From NCBI GenBank assembly GCA_030039135.1, contig JASHQN010000042.1, forward strand, positions 1-29,726: a stretch of 29,726 nucleotides of DNA, in the 5' to 3' direction. Origin of the DNA: Thermoplasmata archaeon. Lineage in GTDB: Archaea; Thermoplasmatota; Thermoplasmata; Lutacidiplasmatales; UBA184. The position numbers and the translations under genes are program-made. Positions 1-7,588 of this stretch are shown here, piece by piece; position 1 is the stretch's first letter, and each line of letters begins with the position of its first letter. The notes beneath the pieces are model-generated. The model made no database searches. It worked only from the letters and a program-made list of their open reading frames with translations, and was not told the DNA's origin.

Positions 1-485
1 CCCGGTCGGATGTCGCTCACATCGGTCACCACGCGGTAGACGTTCGGAACGCTGTAGCGGGCCCGAACGTCAGTCGGCTCTTCTTCGGCCTCGAAGGAAA
101 TCGTGAGCCCGAGCTGTTTATCGTAGAGAAACCGGTGGACGAACGGGATATCGCAGGCGAGCACGCTCGCGTCGTCGCCCTTCCGTCGGTACTTCTCTCG
201 GTACTCCGGGACGACCCACGGCCGGTGGAGGGTCACGCGGACCGCCGGACGCTCTCGGCCATCGACCCAGACCGGCTCGTCGTGGACGTCGAGAACCTCA
301 GGGTCTTCGCGCAGGCGGGCGCGCACGTCGTCGGTCGGCTCGGTGAGCATGAAGTACGGGCGGAACCCGTAGTACCGGGCTACGGCGGCCCGTCCGTCGC
401 GCATCCGGCCGTACAGCTCGACCACCACGCCGTCGTCGACGGACAGGTACGAGCCCTCCAGCAGGAAGAGGTCGATAATCGGCAC
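1..485 (-). CDS. polB: Family B DNA polymerase, N-terminal part (runs off the window)
   Basis: This is the first 161 residues of an archaeal replicative DNA polymerase; the rest lies beyond base 1. The frame is open to the window edge. It shows the usual N-terminal pattern: a short strand series (GVVVELYGRMRDGRAAV), then YYGFRPYFML, a PEVLDVHD segment, WVVPEYREKY, and the IPFVHRFLYDK stretch that precedes the exonuclease domain in this family. Exonuclease and polymerase motifs are not in view. The start is GTG at 485; the TTAA of a TTTAA box begins 26 nt upstream, which fits a leaderless mRNA. The gene follows the uracil-DNA glycosylase on the same strand, so the pair links replication and base-excision repair. 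Family assignment is by pattern, without an alignment. Confidence 0.85.
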   Translation of the reverse strand, partial: MPIIDLFLLEGSYLSVDDGVVVELYGRMRDGRAAVARYYGFRPYFMLTEPTDDVRARLREDPEVLDVHDEPVWVDGRERPAVRVTLHRPWVVPEYREKYRRKGDDASVLACDIPFVHRFLYDKQLGLTISFEAEEEPTDVRARYSVPNVYRVVTDVSDIRP

Positions 486-507
486 GCCGTACCGAGTCCG
501 GCGCGAG

Positions 508-512
508 TTAAA
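508..512 (-). promoter_or_regulatory. TATA box (TTTAA) of polB overlapping the UDG stop codon
   Basis: On the minus strand the sequence AACCCGTTTAACTC holds a TTTAA box. The TAA stop of the glycosylase gene (510..508) is its last three bases. The TTAA lies 26 nt before the polB GTG. The same AACCCGTTTAA string stands before the MGMT gene, so the AACCCG part may be a BRE. Confidence 0.6.
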
Positions 513-1122
513 CGGGTTGCGCGCGAAGGGCGATGAGCCAGCGGCGCAACGCGCGTACGTCCGCCGACCAGCGACGGGCGAGGCGCCGAGAGCGCAGCGC
601 AGCGGCCGGGTGGATGAGGGGGAAGAGCGGCCCCCGGGCCGTGGTTCTCGGCCGCCCGGCAGCCTCCAGCATCGGCGGAGCGTTCGGCTCGAGCGCGTGG
701 AGTGCGGGAGAGCCCAGGCTGACGATCACTTGGGGCGCCAACCAGGCGAGCTGTCGGTCGAGGTACGGCCGGCACGTGCGCGCGGCCCGGCGATCGAACC
801 GGTTCCCGGGCGGATGGCACTTCAGGACGTTGAGCACACCGTAGTCGCTCGGGGCGAGCCCGAGCCGAGCGATCGCGGCATCGAGCGTTCGCCCCGAACG
901 ACCGACGAACGGCACGCCCGCCCGATCCTCCTCCACTCCGGGCGCCTCCCCGACGAACACGAGGCGCGGCGTGAGGCTCCCCCGGTAGACCACGGCCTGT
1001 GTCCGGGTCCGATGAAGGGGGCATTTTCGGCAGCGTCGGATCTCCGCGGAGAGCCGGTCCCAGTCCCTGAGGTCGCGTCGAGGCCGGAGGGGTTCGACGA
1101 CGAGCTCGGTCGCGGTCGCCAC
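508..1122 (-). CDS. udg: Uracil-DNA glycosylase, family 4 (Fe-S type)
   Basis: This 204-residue enzyme removes uracil from deaminated DNA to start base-excision repair. Motif 1 is GEAPG (58-62) followed by EED and PFVGRSG, the family 4 signature. The HPAAAL motif is at 171-176. Four cysteines placed as Fe-S ligands are at 31, 34, 102 and 117 (CRKC; KCHPPGNR; RTC). The length is normal for the family. The start is GTG at 1122, with a weak TATA-like GGTAAGAG 27 nt upstream on the minus strand. It is divergent from the uS12 operon and sits directly upstream of polB, which has its own promoter. Confidence 0.93.
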   Translation of the reverse strand: MATATELVVEPLRPRRDLRDWDRLSAEIRRCRKCPLHRTRTQAVVYRGSLTPRLVFVGEAPGVEEDRAGVPFVGRSGRTLDAAIARLGLAPSDYGVLNVLKCHPPGNRFDRRAARTCRPYLDRQLAWLAPQVIVSLGSPALHALEPNAPPMLEAAGRPRTTARGPLFPLIHPAAALRSRRLARRWSADVRALRRWLIALRAQPV

Positions 1123-1172
1123 GCCGGAGCGAGGGCCGAACGGCTCTTACCGCCGGCGAGCCGGGAGGGACC

Positions 1173-1179
1173 TTAAATA
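1173..1179 (+). promoter_or_regulatory. TATA box of the uS12-uS7-EF-2 operon
   Basis: TTAAATA lies 39 nt before the uS12 ATG. Transcription would begin near 1200, leaving a leader of about ten bases. No Shine-Dalgarno sequence precedes the ATG. Confidence 0.6.
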
Positions 1180-1211
1180 GGGGTACCCCGTGGCTCGGCC
1201 CCTTTCCGCCC

Positions 1212-1646
1212 ATGTCTCCGCCGTCAGGGATCAACACCGCCGGCCGGCTCGCGTCGCTCCGCCAGCGGCGACGCTGGTCCGACCGGTACTACAAGCGGCG
1301 GACGCTGCACCTCAAGGAGCGGTCGGACCCTCTCGAGGGCGCCCCGCAGGCCCGGGGGATTGTCATCGAGAAGGTCGGGGTCGAAGCGAAGCAGCCGAAC
1401 TCGGCGATCCGTAAGTGCATCAAGGTTCAGCTGATCAAGAACGGCCGGCAGGTGACGGCCTTCGCGGTCGGCGACGGAGCGATCAACTTCATCGACGAGC
1501 ACGACGAGGTCCTCGTGGAGGGGATCGGCGGTCGAATGGGCCGTTCGTATGGGGACATCCCCGGCGTCCGGTACAAAGTGATTCAGGTGAACGGCGTCTC
1601 GCTGGACGAGCTCGTGCGCGGACGCAAGGAGAAGCCGGCCCGATGA
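1212..1646 (+). CDS. rpsL: 30S ribosomal protein uS12
   Basis: uS12 (144 residues) sits at the decoding centre of the small subunit and is needed for accurate codon reading. The conserved loop KQPNSAIRKC is at 60-69, and the C-terminal GDIPGVRYKV is at 114-123. The N-terminal GINTAGRLASLRQRRRW is the longer archaeal/eukaryotic form. It is the first gene of a plus-strand operon, and its TGA overlaps the ATG of uS7 by four bases (ATGA), so the two are probably translationally coupled. Confidence 0.97.
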   Translation: MSPPSGINTAGRLASLRQRRRWSDRYYKRRTLHLKERSDPLEGAPQARGIVIEKVGVEAKQPNSAIRKCIKVQLIKNGRQVTAFAVGDGAINFIDEHDEVLVEGIGGRMGRSYGDIPGVRYKVIQVNGVSLDELVRGRKEKPAR

Positions 1647-2305
1647 GCGGTAACCCCGAGCCCCTCCCGCCCCCCGAGGCCGGCGCCGAAGAGCCCGGCC
1701 CTGTCGTCCAGCGTCCCCAACCGGCCGCCCCGCCTCCGTTCCCCGTCCCCCCGCTGTTCGGCAAGTACTCCTACGAAGGGATCGAGGTCCACGACCCCGG
1801 GCTCGTTCCGTACCTTTACCTGCATCCGGTCTACTCCCCGCATACCGAGGGCCGCCTCTCGGGCAAGCCGTTCCTCAAGACCCGGATGCACCTGGTGGAG
1901 CGGCTCGCGAACCACCTGATGAAGGGCGGCAAGTTCACCGGGAAGAAATCGAAGGCGCTCGCCACGGTCCGCATGGCGTTCGACGAGCTCGCCAAACGGG
2001 AGGGACAGAACCCCCTTCAGCTCCTCGTTGACGCCGTGGAAAACGCCGCTCCCCGGGAGGAGGTCACCCGGCTCCAGTTCGGTGGCATCAGCGTGCCCCG
2101 AGCGGTCGACGCGTCGCCGGCGCGCCGGCTGAACGTCGCGATCCGTAACCTCGCGCTGGGGGCGATCCAGGCGTCGCGCAAGTCCACGAAACCGATCGAG
2201 CTATGCCTCGCGGACGAGATCGCGCTGGCGGCGAAAGGGAATCTTTCGAGCTTCGCCGTGGGCCGGAAGGAAGAGGTCGAACGCGTCGCGCAATCGGCGC
2301 GGTAG
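1643..2305 (+). CDS. rpsG: 30S ribosomal protein uS7
   Basis: uS7 (220 residues) nucleates assembly of the small-subunit head and contacts the E-site tRNA. The globular region starts near residue 39 (LFGKYSYEGIEVHDP) and includes KPFLKTRMHLVERLANHLM, GGKFTGKKSKA and the C-terminal AIQASRKSTKPIELCLADEI block. The first 38 residues are a proline-rich, acidic extension (PEPLPPPEAG, then PAAPPPFPVPP) unlike the compact N-termini I know from other archaea. The ATG overlaps the uS12 stop. EF-2 follows after 21 bases. Confidence 0.96.
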   Translation: MSGNPEPLPPPEAGAEEPGPVVQRPQPAAPPPFPVPPLFGKYSYEGIEVHDPGLVPYLYLHPVYSPHTEGRLSGKPFLKTRMHLVERLANHLMKGGKFTGKKSKALATVRMAFDELAKREGQNPLQLLVDAVENAAPREEVTRLQFGGISVPRAVDASPARRLNVAIRNLALGAIQASRKSTKPIELCLADEIALAAKGNLSSFAVGRKEEVERVAQSAR

Positions 2306-2313
2306 CGCCCGAC

Positions 2314-2319
2314 AGGAGG
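2314..2319 (+). promoter_or_regulatory. Shine-Dalgarno site of EF-2
   Basis: AGGAGG ends seven bases before the EF-2 ATG at 2327. It is one of the few strong ribosome binding sites in the window and fixes the EF-2 start inside the operon. Confidence 0.8.
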
Positions 2320-2326
2320 CCGCACC

Positions 2327-4528
2327 ATGACCCACATTCGAGCCGAGTTGGCGAAGGCCATCCCCGAGATGATGCGGAACGTGGACCGGATCCGCAACAT
2401 CGGCATCGTGGCCCACATCCACCACGGGAAGACGACGCTCTCCGACAACCTCCTCGCCGCCGCCGGGATGATCTCGAACGAACTCGCGGGAAAGCAGCTG
2501 CTACTGAACTACGACGAGCAGGAGCAGGCCCGCCTCCTCACGATCAACAACGCGGACGTGTCGATCGTCCACGAGTACGAGAAGGAAAACTATCTCATCA
2601 ACCTCATCGACACGCCGGGCCACGTCGATTTCGGCGGGGACGTCACCCGCGCGATGCGGGCCGTGGACGGTGCGGTCGTGGTCGTTTGCGCGGTCGAGGG
2701 AGTCATGGCGCAGACCGAGACCGTCCTCCGCCAGGCCCTTCGGGAGAAGGTGAAACCGGTCCTCTTCATCAACAAGGTCGACCGAGCGATCAAAGAGCTG
2801 CAGCTCACGAGCGACGCGCTGCAGAAGCGGTTCACGTTGATCATCACCGAGGTCAACGAGCTGATCCGCAAGATGGCGCCGGAAGAGTTCGTGGACGAGT
2901 GGAGCGTCGACCCGCGCGACGGGTCGGTCGCGTTCGGCTCGGGCTACGAGAACTGGGCGATCAGCGTCCCTTACATGCAGCGGACCGGCGTGAAGTTCCC
3001 CGACATCATCGAGTACGTGACGAGCGGCCGCTCGAAAGAGATCGCCCAGAAGGCCCGGATCAACGACGTGATCTTCGACATGGTGGTCAAGCATCTTCCG
3101 AGCCCTCACGTCGCGCAGAAGTACCGGATCCCGAACATCTGGAAGGGCGACATCTCCTCCACGGTCGGCCAAGCGATGCTGAACACCGACCCCGACGGGC
3201 CCACCGCGTTCATGGTCACGGACATCACGATGGACCCGAACGCCGGGGAGATCGCGACGGGTCGTGTCTTCTCGGGCAAGCTCGAGAAGGGGATGGAGCT
3301 ACAGATCGTCGGGACGAAGCTCAAGAACCGGATTCAGCACGTCTCGCTCTTCATGGGACCCGAGCGGCTCATGGTCGAGGAGGTCACCGCGGGCAACATC
3401 GGGGCGGTGATCGGTCTCAGCGACGCGTTCGCCGGCACGACGACCTCCACCATTCCCGACATGGTGCCGTTCGAGGAGATCCGGCACGTTTCCGAGCCGG
3501 TCGTCACGGTCGCGATCGAGCCGAAGCGGATGGCGGACCTCCCCAAGCTGATCGAGACGATGCGCAAGATCGCCAAGGAGGACGCGAGCCTGCGCGTCGA
3601 GATCAACCCTGAGACCGGCGAGCACCTGCTCTCGGGTATGGGCGAGCTTCACCTCGAGATCACGCAGTACCGCATCGTCAACGACTACAAGGTCGAGATC
3701 GAGGCCTCGAAGCCGATCGTCGTCTACCGCGAGGTCGTGAAGCATCTCGGTGGCCCCTTCGAAGGGAAGTCGCCGAACAAGCACAACCGGTTCTACTTCG
3801 AGGTCGAGCCGCTCCCGGAGGCGGTCGTCCAGGCGATCAAGGAGGGTGAAATCCCTCAGGGGAAATCGTTCAAGGACATCAAGACCCTCGTGACCAAGCT
3901 CGAGCAGCTCGGCATCCCGCGCGAGGAGGGCCGCGGCCTCATCGCCGTCGAGGGCGGCAACATCCTGTTCGATGTCACGAAGGGGATCCAGTACCTCAAC
4001 GAGACGATGGACCTCATCGTCGACGCGTTCAAGGAAGCGATGAACCGCGGCCCGCTCGCCAACGAGAAGGTCTTCGGTCTCAAGGTCCGCCTCGTCGACG
4101 CGAAGCTCCACGAGGACTCGATCCACCGCGGCCCCGCCCAGACGATCCCGGCGGCCCGCTCGGGGATTTACGGGGCGATGGTCCTCGGTGAGCGCGTCCT
4201 GCTCGAGCCGTTTCAGAAGGCCACGGTCAACGTTCCCCAGGAAGTGCTCGCAGGTGCGACCCGCGAGCTCCAGCGCCGGCGGGGCGAGATCCTCGATATG
4301 ACGAGCGTCGGGGATCTGCAGACGGTCGTGGCCAAGGTGCCGGTCGCAGAGATGTTCGGGTTCGCCTCGGACATCCGCAGCGCGACCGCCGGCAAAGTGC
4401 TCTGGGCGACCGAGTCGCTCGGCTTCGAACCGGTGCCCTCCGAGTTGCAGCCGACGGTCGTGGCGGAGATCCGACAGCGCCGCGGTCTCAAGCCCGAGCC
4501 CTACGACGCCGCCTACTACGCCGGCTAG
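2327..4528 (+). CDS. fusA: Translation elongation factor 2 (EF-2)
   Basis: This 733-residue GTPase translocates tRNA and mRNA after peptide bond formation. Full-length archaeal EF-2 is seen. The G domain has P-loop AHIHHGKTTL (29-38), switch I around EQARLLTIN (66-74), DTPGHVDFGG (95-104) and NKVDR. Domain IV carries LHEDSIHRGPAQ with the diphthamide histidine at residue 600. Two G-domain positions differ from the usual consensus: His32 where AHIDHGKT has Asp, and Leu70 where RGITI has Gly. The codons (2420-2422 CAC, 2534-2536 CTC) read cleanly. The rest is strongly conserved and in frame, so this looks like a working protein. It ends the uS12-uS7-EF-2 operon; EF-1alpha and uS10 do not follow. 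Confidence 0.98.
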   Translation: MTHIRAELAKAIPEMMRNVDRIRNIGIVAHIHHGKTTLSDNLLAAAGMISNELAGKQLLLNYDEQEQARLLTINNADVSIVHEYEKENYLINLIDTPGHVDFGGDVTRAMRAVDGAVVVVCAVEGVMAQTETVLRQALREKVKPVLFINKVDRAIKELQLTSDALQKRFTLIITEVNELIRKMAPEEFVDEWSVDPRDGSVAFGSGYENWAISVPYMQRTGVKFPDIIEYVTSGRSKEIAQKARINDVIFDMVVKHLPSPHVAQKYRIPNIWKGDISSTVGQAMLNTDPDGPTAFMVTDITMDPNAGEIATGRVFSGKLEKGMELQIVGTKLKNRIQHVSLFMGPERLMVEEVTAGNIGAVIGLSDAFAGTTTSTIPDMVPFEEIRHVSEPVVTVAIEPKRMADLPKLIETMRKIAKEDASLRVEINPETGEHLLSGMGELHLEITQYRIVNDYKVEIEASKPIVVYREVVKHLGGPFEGKSPNKHNRFYFEVEPLPEAVVQAIKEGEIPQGKSFKDIKTLVTKLEQLGIPREEGRGLIAVEGGNILFDVTKGIQYLNETMDLIVDAFKEAMNRGPLANEKVFGLKVRLVDAKLHEDSIHRGPAQTIPAARSGIYGAMVLGERVLLEPFQKATVNVPQEVLAGATRELQRRRGEILDMTSVGDLQTVVAKVPVAEMFGFASDIRSATAGKVLWATESLGFEPVPSELQPTVVAEIRQRRGLKPEPYDAAYYAG

Positions 4529-4542
4529 GGCCGAAGCACTGA

Positions 4543-4646
4543 ACCTACTACGAGCTGTAGCACGTTCGGCCGAACCAGTATACCTCTTACAAGCCGTAGT
4601 AGCTAGTCCCCGGGGATGCGTCGTACCTACTACGAGGCGTAGTGAG
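4543..4646. repeat. Cluster of three ~22-bp imperfect palindromes between EF-2 and MGMT
   Basis: Three related units lie at 4543-4564 (ACCTACTACGAGCTGTAGCACG), 4582-4604 and 4625-4646. Each begins ACCT and pairs a CTACTACG-like arm with a GTAGTA/CGTAGT-like arm around a 3-8 base loop. The cleanest is unit 3, ACTACG-AGG-CGTAGT. The two spacers (17 and 20 bp) each hold a perfect palindrome: GTTCGGCCGAAC (4564-4575) and TCCCCGGGGA (4607-4616). The cluster fills the only non-overlapping convergent gap in the window. It could be a two-way terminator, an mRNA 3' end structure, a small structured RNA or a protein binding array. Two spacers of this size do not make a CRISPR array. Confidence 0.65.
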
Positions 4647-4664
4647 TTTCCGCGGCGGAGATCG

Positions 4665-5237
4665 CTATGCCGCGGAGGCAAGCACTCGGTCGAGGGTCTG
4701 CTGAGCTCGACCTCGCGGGCCTTCCGCGGACTTCGAGCGGATCGGCCATGCACCCTCGTGCTCGAGGAGCCAGCGCTTCCGCCATAGACCGAGACCGTAG
4801 CCGGTGATCGCTCCTCCCGCTCCGACGACCCGGTGGCAGGGGATCACGATCGGGATCGGGTTGCGGGCCATGGCCCCGCCGACCGCTCGGGCGGCCCCGG
4901 GGTAGCCGGTCCTCCGGGCGAGCTCTCCGTACGTGATCGTTCGGCCCGAGGGAACGCGCCGGAGGCCGATCCAGACGGCCCGATCGAACGCCGAGGCCGT
5001 ATCCGGCGCGACCTCGAGCTCGAACGTGCTGCGGCCGCCCCGGAAGTACTCGACCAACTGACGGGGCGCGCTCCCGGCAGCGAAGGGCGGCTTGCGGCGC
5101 ACCGCCGCGACCGGCGTCCCGGTCTGATGGATCCCGTGTTCGAGGAGATCGATCACCTGTACCGTCGGGCCCTGATACGCGACACGAAAGGTCCCGATCG
5201 GCGTCGGGACATCCGCGAATTCGGCGGGGTCGCCCAC
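4665..5237 (-). CDS. ogt: Methylated-DNA--protein-cysteine methyltransferase (MGMT/Ogt)
   Basis: This suicide enzyme moves the alkyl group from O6-alkylguanine to its own cysteine. The active site PCHR is at 133-136 (Cys134), preceded by RAVGGAMARNP (helix-turn-helix and Arg finger region) and followed by GYGLGLWRKRWLLEHEG. I start it at GTG 5237 (190 residues) because a TTTAA box at 5261-5265 would put the transcript start there. An in-frame ATG at 5258 would lie only 3 bases from that TATA box and would add seven residues. The C-terminal 25 residues beyond LLEHEGAW are poorly conserved. It lies downstream of RadB on the same strand and converges on EF-2. Confidence 0.93.
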   Translation of the reverse strand: MGDPAEFADVPTPIGTFRVAYQGPTVQVIDLLEHGIHQTGTPVAAVRRKPPFAAGSAPRQLVEYFRGGRSTFELEVAPDTASAFDRAVWIGLRRVPSGRTITYGELARRTGYPGAARAVGGAMARNPIPIVIPCHRVVGAGGAITGYGLGLWRKRWLLEHEGAWPIRSKSAEGPRGRAQQTLDRVLASAA

Positions 5238-5260
5238 GTCGGCGTGAACCGCCTCCATCC

Positions 5261-5265
5261 TTAAA
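5261..5265 (-). promoter_or_regulatory. TATA box (TTTAA) of the MGMT gene
   Basis: The minus strand reads GGAACCCGTTTAAGG. The TTAA begins 27 nt before GTG 5237 but only a few bases from ATG 5258, so it argues for the GTG start. It shares AACCCGTTTAA with the polB promoter. Confidence 0.55.
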
Positions 5266-5301
5266 CGGGTTCCAGTCAGGCTCGGGGGACGGAATGAAAC
5301 A

Positions 5302-5991
5302 CTAGCCCGGGATCGGGCCGTCGAGGCCCGTCGCGGTGATCCGGAATTCCGCCGAAGCCTCGGGAAGGGAGCGGTGCTTCACGAGCACGGCCCTTCGCCG
5401 GGGTCCCGGGAGGCGCTCGAACTTGAGGATCGTCTTCGCGGCGTGATTGAGGAACGAGCCCCCGAGCGGTTCCAGGGTGCCGTCCTTCAGGTTCCGCCAG
5501 ACCTGGTTGGTGATCAGGACCGGGACATGCGCGCGGAGGGCCGTCACGACCAGGTCGGCGAGCTCGAGGCTGAGCGCCTGACGGGCCTCGTCCTCGTCGG
5601 AACCCGAGAGCGAGAGCCGATAGAAGAAGGTCGCCGAATCGACGACGATCAGCCCGACCGGACGTTTACCCTCCCGAGCGAGAGCACACGCCGTCGCGAT
5701 CGCTCGGGTCTGCTCTTCGAGGTCCTTCGGCGTCGAGAGGAGGAACTTCCTCAGTATCCTCTCGAGCTCGTCGCTGGCGATCGCTCTCAGGCGATCGACG
5801 CTGACGCCCTCGGTGTCGACGTAGAGGACCCAGTGGCCCTCGCGCGCGACGCGGACCGCGACCTCCAGGCAGAACAAGGTCTTGCCGCTGCCACCCTCCC
5901 CGTAGATCTCCGTCACGCAGTCGGCCTCGAGGCCCCCGCCCAGCAGCCGGTCGATCGACGGGATCCCGGTTGGGAGTCGCGGCTCCGGCAC
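5302..5991 (-). CDS. radB: DNA repair and recombination protein RadB (RecA-family paralogue)
   Basis: RadB is an archaeal RecA/Rad51 paralogue that assists RadA in homologous recombination. The 229-residue product is normal length and has only the ATPase core: TGIPSIDRLLGGG (8-20), Walker A GEGGSGKT (31-38), Walker B GLIVVDSAT (113-121) and a TNQVW stretch (161-165). There is no N-terminal helix-hairpin-helix domain, as expected for RadB. The start is GTG 5991, set by a TTAA box 29 nt upstream; a longer reading to 6099 would add 36 unconserved proline-rich residues and run through the promoter. It follows the beta-CASP nuclease by 25 bases and precedes MGMT. Confidence 0.9.
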   Translation of the reverse strand: MPEPRLPTGIPSIDRLLGGGLEADCVTEIYGEGGSGKTLFCLEVAVRVAREGHWVLYVDTEGVSVDRLRAIASDELERILRKFLLSTPKDLEEQTRAIATACALAREGKRPVGLIVVDSATFFYRLSLSGSDEDEARQALSLELADLVVTALRAHVPVLITNQVWRNLKDGTLEPLGGSFLNHAAKTILKFERLPGPRRRAVLVKHRSLPEASAEFRITATGLDGPIPG

Positions 5992-6016
5992 GATGCGCCC
6001 GGAGGTGGTCCGGTGC

Positions 6017-6021
6017 TTAAC
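6017..6021 (-). promoter_or_regulatory. TATA box of radB overlapping the stop of the beta-CASP nuclease
   Basis: The minus strand reads CCCGTTAAGC. The TAA at 6019..6017 is also the nuclease stop codon. The first T of TTAA is 29 nt before the radB GTG. Confidence 0.6.
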
Positions 6022-7384
6022 GGGATGGTGCGGCACCCGGAACGCCGATGGGATAGGGCTGGCCGAGCTCGGGGGACCGGGCCCCCGGCCCGGTCCCACC
6101 GAACGCCTCCGGATGCTCCGTGTGGATCGGGTAGACGACCGTCGCGTGGATCCGTCGTACGATCTCGAGGAGTTCGGGGCCCGACGCGTGCCCGCTCGAA
6201 TGCAGTTGATGGAAGCGCAGGCCGAAATGGTCGAGCCAGTTGTGCAGTACGCGGTCGTCGACGTCGTCTTCGGTGAACGGCTCGCTCATCGAATGGACGA
6301 ACGGGCTGCCGGCCGGGGGCCTCAGGTCGATGAGCTCGGGGAAATGGAGGAGGTCGAGCGCAAGCAGGTAGCGCCCGCCCCGCTCGCGGACCTCGGTCGA
6401 GTCGAGGGCGCCGTCGAGGAGCGGCTCTTCCCACGTGAAGACCCGCTTCTTCTTTCGCGCATAGACCGAAACCCCGCGCGCCGCCCCTCGGACCGGTAGG
6501 GTTCCGTCCGGCAGGAACGGAGCGACCTCGGTGAGAAGATAGGCCGTGCGCGTCGAGACGAGGAGCTCGCGATCCGCCGCGAGCGCGGCGAGGTAGAGGG
6601 TTCGCAACCGATCGACGTCTCTCGGATACGTGCACGCCAGGGCGAGCGATCGCGTCGGCTCGAGCAGCCGGTCGATCCCGCGCTGGACCCCCTCTTCCGT
6701 GTGGTCGGCGCGCCGATCGGGGCCGGCTCGGGTTCCTTCGATGATGAGCGCCGCCGGCCGTTCGGCCGCGACGGCCTCGACGAACGCGCGGCTGTCCGCG
6801 GCGCGGGGGCCGTGGTGGCGAAAGTCCCCGGTGTAGGCGACCGTACCTTCCGAGGTTCGCACGACGAACCCGTAGGCGAACGGGATCGAGTGGTCGACGG
6901 GATATGGGATCACCTCGAGCCGCCCGACGCGGATCGGCTGGCGGTCCTCGAAGACCTTCCAGGCGTGGTCGCCGTAGCGCATCGACGGCGTCGTCGTCTC
7001 GATCGCATGAAGGAGCCGCCGGGTCCCCCGGCCCACGAAGACCGGGATCTCGGGATCGACGAGGCTGAGGTGGCCGGCGTGGTCCGCGTGCGCGTGGCTG
7101 ACGAAGAGCGCGTGGACCTCGGGGGCGCGGTACGATAGGTCCGCGTCGGCGAGCGCCTCGCGGGAGTAAAGCCCCTCGATGCGCGGGAGAAGATCGAACT
7201 CGAGAAGGTCCTTGACCGGACTCGTCGACCTCGGCTTGAGGTAGTTCACGTAGAACTCCTCGGTCCGGGGCGAGAAGGACGGACCGAAGTCGAAGAGGAT
7301 CCGATCGGGTCCGTCCTCCAGGAGGATCTTGTTGCCGCCGATCTCCCGAACGCCTCCGAGGAACGTGACGGTGGGCGGCCTCAC
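6017..7384 (-). CDS. Metallo-beta-lactamase fold, beta-CASP nuclease (RNase J-like)
   Basis: This 455-residue protein is probably an RNA exonuclease/endonuclease of the RNase J (COG0595) group. It opens with VTFLGGVREIGGNKILLEDG, has the metal site SHAHADHAG (HAHADH at 97-102), a YTGDFRHHG block with a further ligand region, an IIEGTRAG beta-CASP motif, and the C-terminal SSGHASGPEL and PIHTEHPE motifs. GTG 7384 is chosen because a TTTAA box at 7408-7412 stands 27-28 nt upstream and the conserved fold starts a few residues later. The frame stays open to 7906, but that extra 174 residues is antisense to the VOC gene. The exact substrate cannot be read from sequence. Confidence 0.85.
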   Translation of the reverse strand: MRPPTVTFLGGVREIGGNKILLEDGPDRILFDFGPSFSPRTEEFYVNYLKPRSTSPVKDLLEFDLLPRIEGLYSREALADADLSYRAPEVHALFVSHAHADHAGHLSLVDPEIPVFVGRGTRRLLHAIETTTPSMRYGDHAWKVFEDRQPIRVGRLEVIPYPVDHSIPFAYGFVVRTSEGTVAYTGDFRHHGPRAADSRAFVEAVAAERPAALIIEGTRAGPDRRADHTEEGVQRGIDRLLEPTRSLALACTYPRDVDRLRTLYLAALAADRELLVSTRTAYLLTEVAPFLPDGTLPVRGAARGVSVYARKKKRVFTWEEPLLDGALDSTEVRERGGRYLLALDLLHFPELIDLRPPAGSPFVHSMSEPFTEDDVDDRVLHNWLDHFGLRFHQLHSSGHASGPELLEIVRRIHATVVYPIHTEHPEAFGGTGPGARSPELGQPYPIGVPGAAPSR

Positions 7385-7588
7385 GAGGATGCGACGGTCG
7401 GGAGAGATTAAACGCTCGCCACCGGAACGAACGGCTTCGGATTCCGGGACCACGCGTTGGACCGGGCGCCTCGCCTTCGCTCGGCCGAGCCGTGACGTGG
7501 CGGCGCGTGCCGAAGCGGTCCGAGGTCTCGGGCCGGGGGCGCCAGCGTTAATCGAACGACGGGGCGTACGGAGCGGAGGGCGCTGAGG
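7385..7588. promoter_or_regulatory. Divergent promoter region, nuclease/VOC
   Basis: This is the largest gap (204 bp). It holds the TTTAA box of the nuclease on the minus strand (7408-7412). On the plus strand it holds TTAA (7548-7551) 41 nt before the VOC ATG and a GGAGGG Shine-Dalgarno site (7575-7580). I found no tRNA or other gene in the middle part. Confidence 0.55.

Noticed and set aside
4543..4646. CRISPR-like array of three repeats
   Set aside because: Repeats are imperfect and only 22-23 bp, spacers are 17-20 bp and palindromic, and no cas genes are present.
3299..4753. Long minus-strand reading frame antisense to EF-2
   Set aside because: It is the high-GC shadow of EF-2: composition is Arg/Asp/Leu-rich, no family resemblance, and EF-2 is conserved throughout.
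7385..7588. Possible tRNA or small RNA in the largest gap
   Set aside because: I found no acceptor-stem pairing with a T-loop GTTCRA-like motif on either strand, only promoter elements.
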